The notes beneath the pieces were generated by a model that was given only the letters and a program-made list of their open reading frames with translations, was not told the DNA's origin and ran no database searches. 64,000 nucleotides of DNA from Trichoplax adhaerens. Taxonomy: Eukaryota; Placozoa; Uniplacotomia; Trichoplacea; Trichoplacidae. Shown here piece after piece: positions 14,179-25,350 of the stretch; the first letter of the stretch is position 1, and every line of letters starts with the position of its first letter. The DNA is taken from positions 3,414,229 through 3,478,228 of the forward strand of contig NW_002060944.1 of NCBI RefSeq assembly GCF_000150275.1, written 5' to 3'. The translations under genes and the position numbers were made by a program.

Positions 14179-17100
14179 TCAAGCATCAAATAATTTTCGT
14201 AGTTCTTTCCATTTATTATTCTTGAGCGATGTCCGGATACAACGAAAGAATTCAATATATTGAAATAAATTATGTCTAAAAAAATTTAAAATGCTTAATT
14301 AATAGTAGATTAAATAAAAACAGCACAGGCAATGTAACTCATAACAAAATTATAAGTTTAGACTTACGTCATGAGAAGGACTCCGCCCAACATCTCATTA
14401 TTAATTATTAGATGGTGAATATAGGCTCTTGTATGGTTCGAACACACGAAGCATTTACAACCACTAACCAATGGTGAGAAATCTTCATTATATCTATTTT
14501 AAAGTTTAAGAGCGCAAATTCTGTTGTTTTAGTAAGTAGGGCATATTATGTGCTACAGACTGACTCCAATAATGTTATGACCTATCTTCACGTAAATTTA
14601 ACAATGAAAATGTTGCAGTACGATCTTGATCATTGGAGGAATCATTTCCGTTTTCTTCTTCAACTTCAGTTAGCTTACTTGAACGACTTAGAGAATTGAT
14701 AGCTTTAAGTGGTAAAACCATTGCCAAATTATTTTCCGTTAGATTGTATGGATAGCTGAGTTATTAAGGAGTAGTAACGTCAAAAGTATATGAATGTAAA
14801 TAATATGAATATTGTTAAAATAAGTAAACAAGGATACTACGCATCAAATAGGTCAACTCCACTTTCGATAGCTTTAATGATGTTTGCTGTAAAGTTTTAC
14901 ATTAAAGGATAAGATCATGTACGCAATTGCATAAATTACATTTCGTAGCCAGAATAAGTTAATAAAGGTTGTACGCTCATAATATGGGTGATTAACGTAG
15001 CTTTAATAAGTATTTTCTATTCTTTACATACTGGGTGAACCAATCGCGTGAATTAATCTTGGCTTTTCAACTGGGAGGTTTTGCTAATATAAAATAATAA
15101 TAAGCGCTTATTAATAATTTCTTATATTAATTGAATATTAACTTTATAGCTGTCATGAAAGCACGCAATAAATCATTACCGTTGTTAACGGAAGAAGCTC
15201 AAAAATAGTTTCAACATTCATTTGATCGCTACCAAATCCTTCTAAAGTGAATCCTAAATTTTAAAATTTCATATAAAACGTTATCTCTTAAGATTTACGG
15301 GGCTAATAGATGCAAAGTGGTTTAACTAAAATCACAATCAAAATGCGTATGTCACCGAAAACAGGCCTGGTTGCGGATTCCTTAGCAGATCGTTGTCTCT
15401 CATCAACTAGTCCACCTCCTTCAACAGCAGCCCATAACTCACTAGTTTTCAAACTCTTTAAGATTAATCACAATGAAAGTTTAGTTTAGTTTGTTAAGAT
15501 GCAATAATGTACTCGTTCGTTGACACTCCGGTAGTAAATAGAAGCTAGGTGTCTACTGCATTTACTTATTGAGCTCAACAGTTACTTACATCATGTTTCT
15601 CACGATATTTAAGGCACTGATCTAAAAATTCTAAAGTTCTATCAACTGATTTGCGCGTTCTTTTAATAGATGCATTAGCAGGCACCGTGTCGCATAAGCT
15701 TTGATACCAACTAGGCCGGCAAACTTCGACAAATTTTGAGTAATCATCAGGTGTAACCTAGAAAAAGTTCAATAATGTTTTATTCTCCTAATAAGCTATA
15801 ACATGGTTCCTTAAAATTTCAAATCATTATCGTTTTACCTTTGTTCTACCAGTCTTTGTCCACACGGAGATTGATTTATTTTCATTGTACTGGTACATAG
15901 CCTCGCCCTGGTAATCGGAGGCTGATATGTAAACTGAGTTATCCTAATAACAAAAGTAGTTGCATATGTTTCTTATTGCGCTATACAGCTTTGATAGTAC
16001 TATATATATTTTAACATGGATTCTTCCGATACAAGTAGGACTTTCAATATACCACACGTACTTTGTATCCTATGAAGCTAGCGAGACCTTTGCCATATCC
16101 GCGTAATTTTATTAATCCAGGTTCTTCAATACTAAATACGATTGTTTACGTTAATGGAAGTATAGAATAAGTACATCATGAATATCCTACTTGGATTAAT
16201 TAATTAAATAATAAATGGGATTGCAATGTCTTAAAAGCAAGTTATATCACGATTGAATTTTATGGTTAGTTAGTCTGCAGCAATTGGAGCATTTCTAAAA
16301 TCATTTATATCGTAGTGTGATGACATGCTTTATTCTAATGATTGGTAAAATTTATCGAAAGTACGCCTATTTTGTAATACTGATGTATACTGTACACTGT
16401 ATAGTATACTCATAGATGTAAATTAGATAAGCAATTTATTATTACTTTTACCATCTACATTTCGTCAACGTGTGCGTTTCTATAGACACAATCAAGGGAC
16501 TGCTACTGCTTTCTTGTTTGTTTAGCGATTAATTTTGGCTCGAAAATATTATAAGATGTCATTTGGCGAACAGTTTTATCGTCGGCAATGTGATATCCTT
16601 GTCCATATATGATAGCAGTATTTTCTTAGATTTATTAGCTACAAATTGAACTGATGCTCGTGATACTTTTCATACAGTACGGTACAGTACTTTTTATCTC
16701 AACTTTATCAAACTTCAATATTGAGTAGAAACTTATTTACAGAGTAGCCTATTTCAATTTACAATAGTATACAGTAGTACGGTGTACGTAGTATCGAAAC
16801 ACTACTGTACTTTACTTTTCTAGTTGTATTATTTTCAATTCATTTAAATAAAATAAATTTTAAAATTTATTAAATTGAATTGAATTTATGTATTTACTGT
16901 AAGTACAGTATAGTAAATACAGCTATTGATTGATTGTGCAATAGTTATAATGCTGTACCGTGGCTACTAGATCTAATTAAGTCGTTCATGGCTATACTAT
17001 CGTCATGGATTGCTAAATTTATCGTCTTTGCTGTTTAATGACGACAGTCAGGAGGGCATGAAATAGCCTTAAATATCACAATTAAAAAAAAAAAAAAATT

Positions 17101-18310
17101 TCGACCACGATGGGACTCGAACCCACAATCTTCCGATAACTTCATCTTCCATACAGAAAGATTTCGAAGTCGGACGCCTTATCCGTTGGGCCACGCGGCC
17201 GGTCAAGAATAAGGTCGAGAAATTTGCTATTTATATGCTTTTCCAGTCATTGTTTGGGTAATACAATGTCGCATTGAAGTGTACTGTACCGTATTTGGAT
17301 ATCTAAATAAGCTGTTCGATACCAAAGTATGCGGTATAGTGTACAGTATGGAAAATGTAAACGTATGTCGAAGTTGACAAGAACAAGTACAACACGGTGG
17401 ACGGTACCGTGTTATGTACGGACTTGACTATATACCTGTAGAATTCCTATAGCGCCTACGAGCATACAACTAACTATACAAGGTAAAACCTGCTCCATAT
17501 TTAATCAGTAATCGAGTTGTGGAGTAATATCACTCAAATGTAGTAAAAAACGATCATCTTAATTACAGATGATGGTTGGTATTACTCTTGCTGAGATTAT
17601 TAACTCTATACACAAAGTGAGTGAACTGTTCAAGCAGAAGTATGGATTTGACATTGACGAACTGTACAATTGGAGAATAAAATGTACTAACAAACCGCAA
17701 CAGCAATAGATCTATTACTGTCGTGGTCCGCAAATTGTTACACCGCCAATACATTCATTCTATGGCGAATTTCTAGTTTTACTGTAGCAACCAACAGTTT
17801 AATATATACTATAACTGTATTGTAGTAACTCAGAAAGTTCAAATAATACAAATGATTTAAATGCAGTAAAGTACAATAGATAGGACAGGCCTTATGTACT
17901 GTATATATAACTATATATATATATTTTACTGTAGATAAAGACATTGAATGATCAATGAAAAAGTATATGGCAGTTTATAGTACATACTTTGCATTGATCA
18001 CATTGAGTCACCATTAACTAACTGTAACCCTATTTTACAACTGCAGGTAGTAATATTTGATTGGAATAAAAACCCTTTAAGTTGACTTCATAACGTTACT
18101 ATTGAAAACTTACATCGAAGCCAGAGGTGTATGCATAATAGGTGGAACGTTGTCCAAAGTCTCCAAAATATCCGGTGTGAGATGAGGAACTACACCAGAA
18201 CGGTTATAAATTAAACAACCAGGAGTTTCAACTACCTTGGTTCCAAATTGCAGTGCTCCTAGACGACAGCAAGACCCGGCCAGATCGATTACTCTCACTT
18301 TGAAATTCAT
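14179..18310 (-). CDS. QTRT2: Queuine tRNA-ribosyltransferase accessory subunit 2
   Basis: Eleven minus-strand exons fit in frame: 18114-18310, 16062-16131, 15839-15943, 15590-15757, 15356-15455, 15180-15253, 15032-15083, 14841-14886, 14582-14755, 14368-14493 and 14179-14275 (TGA), 402 residues, close to human QTRT2. Family hallmarks in order: CRLGALQFG near the start, [52 protein letters not shown], the [10 protein letters not shown] stretch, and the zinc site [17 protein letters not shown] near the C-terminus (three Cys and one His intact). The family partners with the catalytic subunit QTRT1 to insert queuine at position 34 of tRNA-Tyr, -His, -Asn and -Asp at mitochondria and in the cytosol. 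The start is the ATG of MNFKVRVID. The exon 9 donor is the unusual AG|GTCATA but gives the correct conserved junction. The long first intron (16132-18113) contains a tRNA-Arg gene. Confidence 0.95.
17084..17098 (-). terminator. Pol III T-run terminator of tRNA-Arg
   Basis: Fifteen consecutive T on the minus strand begin three bases after the tRNA 3' end, a strong RNA polymerase III stop. Because it lies within the QTRT2 intron it would also be transcribed by Pol II. Confidence 0.85.
17102..17200 (-). tRNA. tRNA-Arg(TCG) with 26-nt intron
   Basis: Read on the minus strand, a complete cloverleaf begins GGCCGCG and ends CGTGGTC plus discriminator G. D arm is GCCCAACGGATAAGGC, the anticodon stem is TCCGA/TCGGA with loop CTTCGAA (anticodon TCG at 17165-17167), and the T arm contains the B box GGTTCGAGTCC (17113-17123). 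A 26-nt intron (17138-17163) sits at the canonical place, one base 3' of the anticodon; the mature length is 73 nt. Two acceptor-stem pairs are G-T wobbles. A long T run follows as a Pol III terminator. The gene lies in intron 1 of QTRT2 on the same strand. Arg tRNA is not a known queuine substrate. Confidence 0.95.
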
Positions 18311-19721
18311 GACGACAATGTTCAAAATTGATTAACCATTAAGCAGTAAAAGTAATATTATGATGAGAACTTTGGCTATGAACTCTGCACTCTCTATTTT
18401 TTGAACGTACAAAGTAATGAAATTTTACAGTATTATTTTAGGTAGAAAACAGTTATACTCATTGTAGTTAAATTATTATTAGTAAGAGCTCAAGTTGCAC
18501 TTGCAGTCTTGCACAGCACTTTTTGAGCCTAGAAATTTTTTTCTACTTCCTTGGACGACTCCAGTATTGTACTGTAGACGATCACGTTGGTTACTGACTT
18601 ACAGTACTGTATTGTACTGTAGAGTACAATACACTGTACGCACAGTATGTACAGTAAAGTAGAGCAGGTTGAACAACCCACACTCGTTCGTCATACTGTA
18701 CCATACTGTACTCATATGGTTATGAATTTGTTCCTTCGATTCTACTGTCATGTCTCATTTACTGTACAGTATAGAGGTACACGTATAGTACAGTACACAT
18801 GTACAATTGTACATGTACTTTCTCAGTAGAGTTGAACGTTTGGAAAAATGCAATGATTTTGAACGTTTTCAACGTCACTGCCAAGGGTCTGATATACTGT
18901 GTTATAGCATAGTCGATAAGCGGAACACGTTGAAATGAGAAAATGCGACAGACGGGCTAACAGACATCTTTTTCCAAATACTGTTGTACAGTATAACATG
19001 TTCTACTGTACAGTGTACAGTATACAGTACAGTACTTTGCCATGCAAATGTTGGAAACTCGTGCAGTACTGTACTTCCTCTCTTCACACGTATCAAATTT
19101 TATTGATTTTGATGAAGAAATAACTCAAAAAATATTCGTCGACTTATCTGAAAAGAAAATAATCACGTTGTACAGTACATACTTTGCCGTTCAAATGTTG
19201 GAAACGCGTAAAGTACTGTACTGAACACAGTGTACTGTACAGCTAGTACAGTATGGAATGAGAAAATGCAACAGACGGACTAACAGACAGTCTTTCCCAA
19301 ATACTATTGTACTGTACAGTGTACAGTACTTTGCCATCCAAATGTTGGAAACTCGTGCAGTACTGTACAGTACAGTACTGTACTGTACTTTGCGTTCAAA
19401 TGTTGGAAACGCGTAAAGTACTGTACTGAACACAGTGTACAGTACAGCTAGTACAGTATGGAATGAGAAAATGCGACAGACGGACTAACAGACAGCCTTT
19501 CCCAAATACTATTGTACTGTACAGTGTACAGTACTTTGCCATAAATGTTGGAAACTCGTGCAGTACAGTACTGTACACTGTACAGTACTGTACTTTCACC
19601 AAACGCTGGAACTACCGTCACTGGAAGTGGTCTGCATTGCAACTGTGGTAGTCTCCACTGGTGAGAGCTTCCATTCTCCTTGTTCTCCTTCAACGATAAA
19701 CCAACTAGAAATACACTTCAA
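18311..19721. promoter_or_regulatory. Bidirectional intergenic region between QTRT2 and NELFE starts
   Basis: The two genes diverge with their start codons 1.4 kb apart, so both promoters must lie here or within 5' UTR exons. The middle is occupied by palindromic TACAGTAC-type repeats and a tandem array. I did not identify a TATA box or other promoter element with confidence. Confidence 0.5.
18590..19610. repeat. Palindromic TACAGTACTGTA cluster with a three-copy tandem array
   Basis: From about 18935 a unit starting atgagaaaatgcgacagacg is repeated near 19258 and 19461, so periods are about 320 and 203 bp. Each full unit contains two related halves (caaatgttggaaactcgtgc and caaatgttggaaacgcgtaa), each bordered by gtactgtac or tacagtac runs. 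The first copy carries an extra roughly 110 bp insert between the halves (about 19080-19175). The motif tacagtactgta equals its own reverse complement, so the region can form many alternative hairpins. Open frames here (for example on the minus strand at 19191-19693) are by-products of the repeat. Confidence 0.85.
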
Positions 19722-22700
19722 ATGACCTCCATGATTTTGACATTGCCACCAGCTTCAGCTGAAGAAGGTAAACTATTAAGACGTAAGTATGCATCATTTC
19801 CACTCAGCAAAGAAGAATCTTTACTTAAAAAGAAATATGATGAAGGCAAACGTAAGGTAAATAAACGCTTCCGCGATAGACGATTTCAATGCTGAAAGAT
19901 ACAAGGTGCTCACCATCATCGATGAGCAATAACCTTGACAACATTGTTTTGAAGCATCACTGAAATGACACTAGTTTGAAGTAGAGATGCTAAAGAGTAT
20001 ATTGAATTCAAGTTTCTTTCTATTCAGGGAGCCCATCCAGCAATATACGTTATGATATGATAGTTTACTTCTAAATATCATGTGATTGCATTGACATTGC
20101 ATTGATCCTACTGCGCTATACTATTCGTATTTCACAAGTACTGTGCATCCGAGTGATTCACAGGATAATACAGTAATGACAATCGAGTCAAGTAGTATTG
20201 AGTTGTGTGTACTGTTCGAGTTCGAGTTGATATAAATTGTTGTACGTATGGATGTAGTGCAGTGTCTCAAGTTTACCTGAAATAAATACAAAAACCAATC
20301 TGCAATATAATATTCAAGATAGATTCTGTTATTACTCTCATGTATTTAGCCTGCACCGAAGGAAAAGACCATTAAATCAGCCAAAGAAACTTCAACGATA
20401 CCACTCAAACGATCAGGTAATTCGAAAACTACATACTTTACCATCAACAGTAACTATTATATCATTACAATATACGCTAATGTTAGTAAGCAAACAGAAT
20501 TGACAGAGTAGCAACGGTCTAATTACAATAACGTTGAGGTTATCTAATGCTACACTACAATGTTGTGAGTGTTGACTTCAATGACGGCATTCGTCAACAA
20601 CTACTTATTCACATAACTTTAAGTCATTATTTTACAATCGAGTATACTTAAGCTCACAAATGAATGGAGGGTTACTAGCCTCATCATATCTATTTCTGAA
20701 ATGTATATTATGATCTGTATAATTCTGCTTTAGAGTGTAGTGTACAGAATCATGAATGATAAAGGACATGGCCTATGTTAATAAAGCTTACGTTATTGTA
20801 ATTGTTAACTGATACTAAAATGATAATTGCGTATGACTAAATTTTTCCTGCTTTAGTCTACCATTCCTCGATGTGGATACCACCTTAACTTATGATTATG
20901 CTTATTACGTCTCTAATTAGGATCGTTAGATAGCGAAGAAATTAAGAGAGAAACGATTAAAAAATTACAAGCTTTAGGAGTTAGTACCGATAATTAAATT
21001 GATATCATACTGTAATCTTGATACAATCACCTTAAAAGCCAACTGATTGACTGATTCCTTAGTCCTTGCCAAATACTCAAGAAACCCCAACTCAGCCAAG
21101 TACAAAGAAGTTGAAAATATTACGACGAAAAACCAAGGTCTTTTACTGTAGTTTAATTAGTTTATTTGCGTTCGTACATAAAGAATATATTATACAGTCG
21201 GCCAAAAAACTATTTTCTATTGAAAATTAAATCGATTTTAATTATTTTTCTTAGCGAGTAAACTCACCTGCCACCAAACAAGCTATAATTAGTGAAGATG
21301 CTACAAAAGAGACAAAGGATAGCACCTCAAAACCTGTGACGGAGGAACCCGAAGAAAACGTATTATTAATTAGTCATTAATATACAAATAGATGCATAAT
21401 AGATTTAAATTAAATGCAACGTGCTGAGTGTTGGTCTTGCAATTTTACTCTAAAGCAATCAGAGGTGGACAATGCATCAGCAGATTCAAGATCAAGTAGG
21501 TGTCATCTGTAACCATTTCGTGCTACCTATAGATTTACAATTAAGAATATACATGATACAGCGAAAATATTGATACGATTTTTTGACTACTTTAGGAAGA
21601 CATCGGGAGATGGTTAAACAGTCTACTTCTTTCAAAAAAGTAATTGAATATCGAGTTAACCGTGCCTTTCGTCATAAATATACTTACTGCTTCGAGCCAG
21701 TTTAAGCTACGATGGCGATAGCGTTCTCTATACAAACTTATGCTTTGAAAGAATTTAATATCAACAATTCATATTCTGAAACTAGAAGTTAATTCCCTAT
21801 AATTTTATCCAGGGTAATACGATCTATGTAACTGGCCGCGGTATTAGTGAGATGGTACTAAAGAAATCATTTACTGAGTTTGGTAGGTTCGAACAGATTA
21901 CTATTTCATCTTAAATTAATCTGTCTCACCAATAAATTATCAATGGTAGGTCGTATACTATCAATTAATATGGAAGCAGAAAAAAAGTAAGATATCTACA
22001 TTGGCATCTGAATTATATCCTACTAATGTTATCTTGGTTATATTATATCCAATTTATTGTAGAATGGATTTTGTTAATACTGTACTTGCTAATGCTGTTC
22101 TACTTTTTAGTTGTGCCTTCATAACTTTCGATAGCTATGAAGCGACATCACGCGCTATAAATGAAGTAAGACTGATATTTCAATTAATGTCTCCTTACGT
22201 AATTTATATCGTAAAGTGGGTATCCGAACTTCGGACACCTTATCTCTTCTGCTAATATACTTAATAAATGAATGGCGTACATTATCTGTTTGTAACCTTC
22301 TCATGATATATCGAATTCGTATATTTTTAGATGGACAATACAACGGCCGGAGGCGTTTCACTGAAAGTATCATATTCTAGAAAACAAAATTTTGTTTATA
22401 TACCAGATAAAGTTGCTACTCATTCTCCTTGGGCTAGAGCTGGTAAGATTACCTAAATTTTTTTGCAGATGTTCTTAAGAATCCATTTCTAAGAAATAAT
22501 AGGATTTATTAAATATTTTACTATATTTTTGTTGTTTATTCAATGTAGCTGCAGGACAAGTCGAAGGTAAGTAGTAAACGCTTAGATACATGATTTTGTA
22601 ATTGAAACACTATTGCATAATATATCTGATTGGTAGCTTTAAGTTCCGCTTTTTAATACTGTCGTAACATAGATGCCAAAAGGGAAGAATCAAGAAATCT

Positions 22701-22725
22701 TGTGGATTATGAAGATGTATTCTAA
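19722..22725 (+). CDS. NELFE: Negative elongation factor E (RRM subunit of NELF)
   Basis: Twelve exons join in frame: 19722-19856, 20350-20416, 20921-20979, 21255-21359, 21456-21495, 21596-21639, 21813-21882, 21950-21986, 22111-22165, 22331-22442, 22549-22566 and 22673-22725 (TAA), 264 residues. The N-terminus (LTLPPASAEEGKLLRRKY) resembles the NELF-binding leucine-zipper-like start of NELF-E. A single RRM spans exons 7-10: GNTIYVTGRGIS, then FGRILSINMEAEKNCAFITF (RNP1-like), then GVSLKVSYSRKQ. The C-terminus ends NLVDYEDVF, matching the family ending. NELF-E binds nascent RNA, including TAR-like elements, in the complex that pauses RNA polymerase II. The Arg-Asp dipeptide tract of vertebrate NELF-E (RD protein) is missing; only a short SRSRRHRE remains. 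Several exons are very small (18, 37, 40 and 44 nt). An ATG three codons downstream is an alternative start. Confidence 0.92.
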
Positions 22726-24369
22726 GAAAACCTTATTCCTATATAAAATGCATATAATGCCGCTATCAGATTAAATTTATTACTGCTATTATTATTGTAT
22801 TTTTAGTGCCGCTGTTAACTTTGTATTTGAGATTATTGTATAGTGTATACCCTCAGACATTCAGCAAGATGATAGCAGTTAATTTAATAGTCATTGAGAA
22901 GGCCCTGTAAATAGTATCTTAAAAATCTATAAGATTGTCAGTCTTCTGAATATGACGAACTGTCCAGTATTTTACGAAATTGATATACGAGTATTAATCT
23001 AATAAATAGAATTAAATTTGACCCTGTTGTACAGTAGTATGAACGAGGCAGTCAGAATTGACGTTTCTGTCGTGAAATGTATGATTAAAATGTTAGACTT
23101 ATAGCACATTTAATTAATATTTTTGTAATTCTATGTGTAAGCGTTACTGTATGGTACATGTATGTCGTGTGGAGTTGTCATACGTATGCTCTATGTGCCA
23201 AATTACATAGAGGTACTTACATTATTTCATGTTAACCGAATAAATTTAATACAGTATTACTAATTTACTATAGTAGCAACCTCGTACGATTTCTAAGCTC
23301 AAACGGTACTAAAAGCGAGTGGATCAGTTCATCGAGAAGCAAGGGTTCCACAATCGGTTATAGTACTGCAATTTTGATACTGTATTGCAATTATGATCTA
23401 TCATAATTTTATTTATAGTACAGTACTATCACGTACACTAAAAAGCACATGTACATGTTCTGATCAGCTTAGCTATAGTTCAATACGCCTACTGCTACTG
23501 CACTAAGTTGATAGTCATGCTTGAATATATGGGTACAATATTGTAACAAACTAGAAATCACAATTTAGATAACTTGCTGCTTCACGCTCATCGCTTCCCA
23601 TTTCATAAATGAATCGCTATCGTCTTACTGATTCTTTAATACAGTATTTCGCTTCTGCATTTTATTCGTATCATGCAATTATGTCCACACTCCTATTTGC
23701 GCTTTATTTTCTTAATCCTGTACACTTAGAATTGTTACTTGGGTTACTATCATAGAGATTTTTTAAGGTTACTACGAAGACTTGAACAGAGCATTTCTGA
23801 GCTAGAGGTATCAGGCTATCTTGATAGTGCTAATCATTATTATCAGTATAACTGTATTATTTTGACCGAAAAGAATGGTAATATAGTCCACAGTAAGGAA
23901 GAAGGACTAAGACAACAAAGTCTTGCATGTATAACATTTCATAATTAGATGAAAAGGTTATTTCTTATTTCTCTACCTAGATCGTAGGCAGTGTTCTAAA
24001 AGGCAGTATCGTTCTTAGACTGATATCAGATCATAATGATAAGCTCCAAAAAATCACATTCCACAACGCAACTTAGTCCACTCACAATTACATTAATAAT
24101 TGCCTATCCAATGTCAATAATTGTTAACTTGCGCTTCACATTGTATACAATATCAGATCGTTCGCACTGCACTACCACGTCTAACTGAGTCAGAATTAAA
24201 GGTTTATAATCGGAAATTATAAATTGTGTAAAGTAAAGGATATTGACGTAATTAACAAGAATAGATCTAATCTGGGTGGCAGAAGCAGACACCGCATGAT
24301 TTAATTTAACGTCCGTTCAGGTTAAAGGTTTTATGCCAAGAAAAGTACTTTGTACGCATAGAAGCCATG
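22726..24369. other. Convergent intergenic region
   Basis: 3' flanks of NELFE and the FKBP gene. It contains scattered acagtac-type motifs (for example 23420-23440) and no assembled gene. An open frame at 23739-23948 starts at TTG and has no recognisable domain. Confidence 0.5.
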
Positions 24370-24726
24370 TTAATTTGCAGACAAGATTTCAATCTCGAAT
24401 TGAAGCTCGGCATTTGGAGGTATTCCCCAAGCGGGAAATCCTTGGGCTCCATATCCCTTATATCCAGCTATAGTAATGCGAGCAACTTCCCCAACAGCCA
24501 TTGTCAAACAGCCTTCGTCCCAACCTTTGATAACTTTTCCGACACCAACTTGGAAAGTGAAAGGTTTTTGTCCAGGATCTTTGGTGCTCCAGAATTTCTT
24601 TAATGGAGTGGATAGCGATCCTATGCAGTGGACTGTAATAGTGTTATTGCTCTGGACTTTTGCACCATTGCCTGGTCTAAGAATCTCCTTATAGACACCA
24701 TCACTTACTTGTATCCGATTTGCCAT
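24370..24726 (-). CDS. FKBP12-type peptidyl-prolyl cis-trans isomerase, plant-like
   Basis: A single uninterrupted exon of 118 codons with ATG and TAA. The whole protein is one FKBP domain: VHCIGSL for the first strand, KPFTFQVG, the active-site GKVIKGWDEGCLTMAVGEVA block with the conserved Trp at the base of the FK506 pocket, YKGYGAQG, and the final strand FEIEIL. It has no signal peptide, so it is cytosolic. Such proteins isomerise Xaa-Pro bonds and in animals bind ryanodine/IP3 and TGF-beta receptors. KKFWSTKDPGQKPFTF and FPAWGIPPN resemble plant and protist FKBP12 more than vertebrate FKBP1A, by memory of those sequences. It starts about 0.6 kb from the DPM2 initiator candidate, divergently. 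Confidence 0.95.
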   Translation of the reverse strand: MANRIQVSDGVYKEILRPGNGAKVQSNNTITVHCIGSLSTPLKKFWSTKDPGQKPFTFQVGVGKVIKGWDEGCLTMAVGEVARITIAGYKGYGAQGFPAWGIPPNAELQFEIEILSAN

Positions 24727-25350
24727 AGCGCTACCTTTGACTTTTTATTAGCTAAAAGTAAAAAATGGACAATATTTGATGATCTTCTTTAGCTCCAACG
24801 TTTCCGCTAGCACTGTTCAAGCAAACTACCGTGGAGTACTAAACTGTACGTTTCGATTTCCCAGTGATTCACTCTTGGATTACCATACTAAATCCTATTC
24901 CTCCATGGTACAGTTTGGGAAGTGTTTTACACACAGCATGACTGACATAGTCTACGCCGAAATTGGATTATGTCCATCGTAGTTATTACAATACTCATGT
25001 TCTATATATACTGACTATCAGTATCACTACTTTGAGCAGTTACTGCTTACTGGTATCAAGACACTAGACACTTCGTCAACGCGCATAGCAGCAATTTACT
25101 AAACCAGAATAGCATTTCAACTCTTTAATCCTAAAAGAGAAGACAGTGTTTACAGTTGAGAAAGTTACCTTATCAACTTTATCTTCCTTCACTTATTTCT
25201 ATTAAGTTCATCAATACTGCAAAGGAGACTGCCATAGCTGTGAATTTTCCTAAAAGCCCAAAATAACGCAAAGATTGTACGGTATCTGTAATAAGCTAGA
25301 ACAGGCCACAGAATTCAGAAAGCACAATTATACGAGAAATCTTAATAACT
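24727..25350. promoter_or_regulatory. Short divergent promoter region, FKBP and DPM2
   Basis: About 620 bp separate the FKBP start from the likely DPM2 initiator exon, so a shared promoter is likely. I saw no distinctive element. Open frames in it lack domain signatures. Confidence 0.4.

Larger units (their letters stand above)
16670..17420. repeat. TACAGTAC-rich segments in QTRT2 intron 1
   Basis: Many overlapping copies of short motifs such as tacagtac, ggtacagtac and tgtactgtacc flank the tRNA gene. These are members of the palindromic family that is densest at 18590-19600. No coding signal beyond the tRNA. Confidence 0.6.

Noticed and set aside
14571-14581. TAA near 14575 as the end of QTRT2
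   Set aside because: Reading through would drop the zinc-binding C-terminus; splicing at 14582 (AG|GTCATA) to 14493 restores the conserved family sequence in frame.
19191-19693. Overlapping open frames with repeated FPTF and VQYST-like text on the minus strand
   Set aside because: They arise from the tandem palindromic repeat, start at non-ATG codons or inside repeats, and repeat the same peptide in register with the DNA units.
21883-21915. Reading NELFE exon 7 straight through to a TAA
   Set aside because: It loses the RNP1 motif; splicing from 21882 to 21950 gives an RRM segment of exactly the human length.
23739-23948. 69-codon plus frame between NELFE and FKBP
   Set aside because: Starts at TTG, no domain, no flanking splice partner found.
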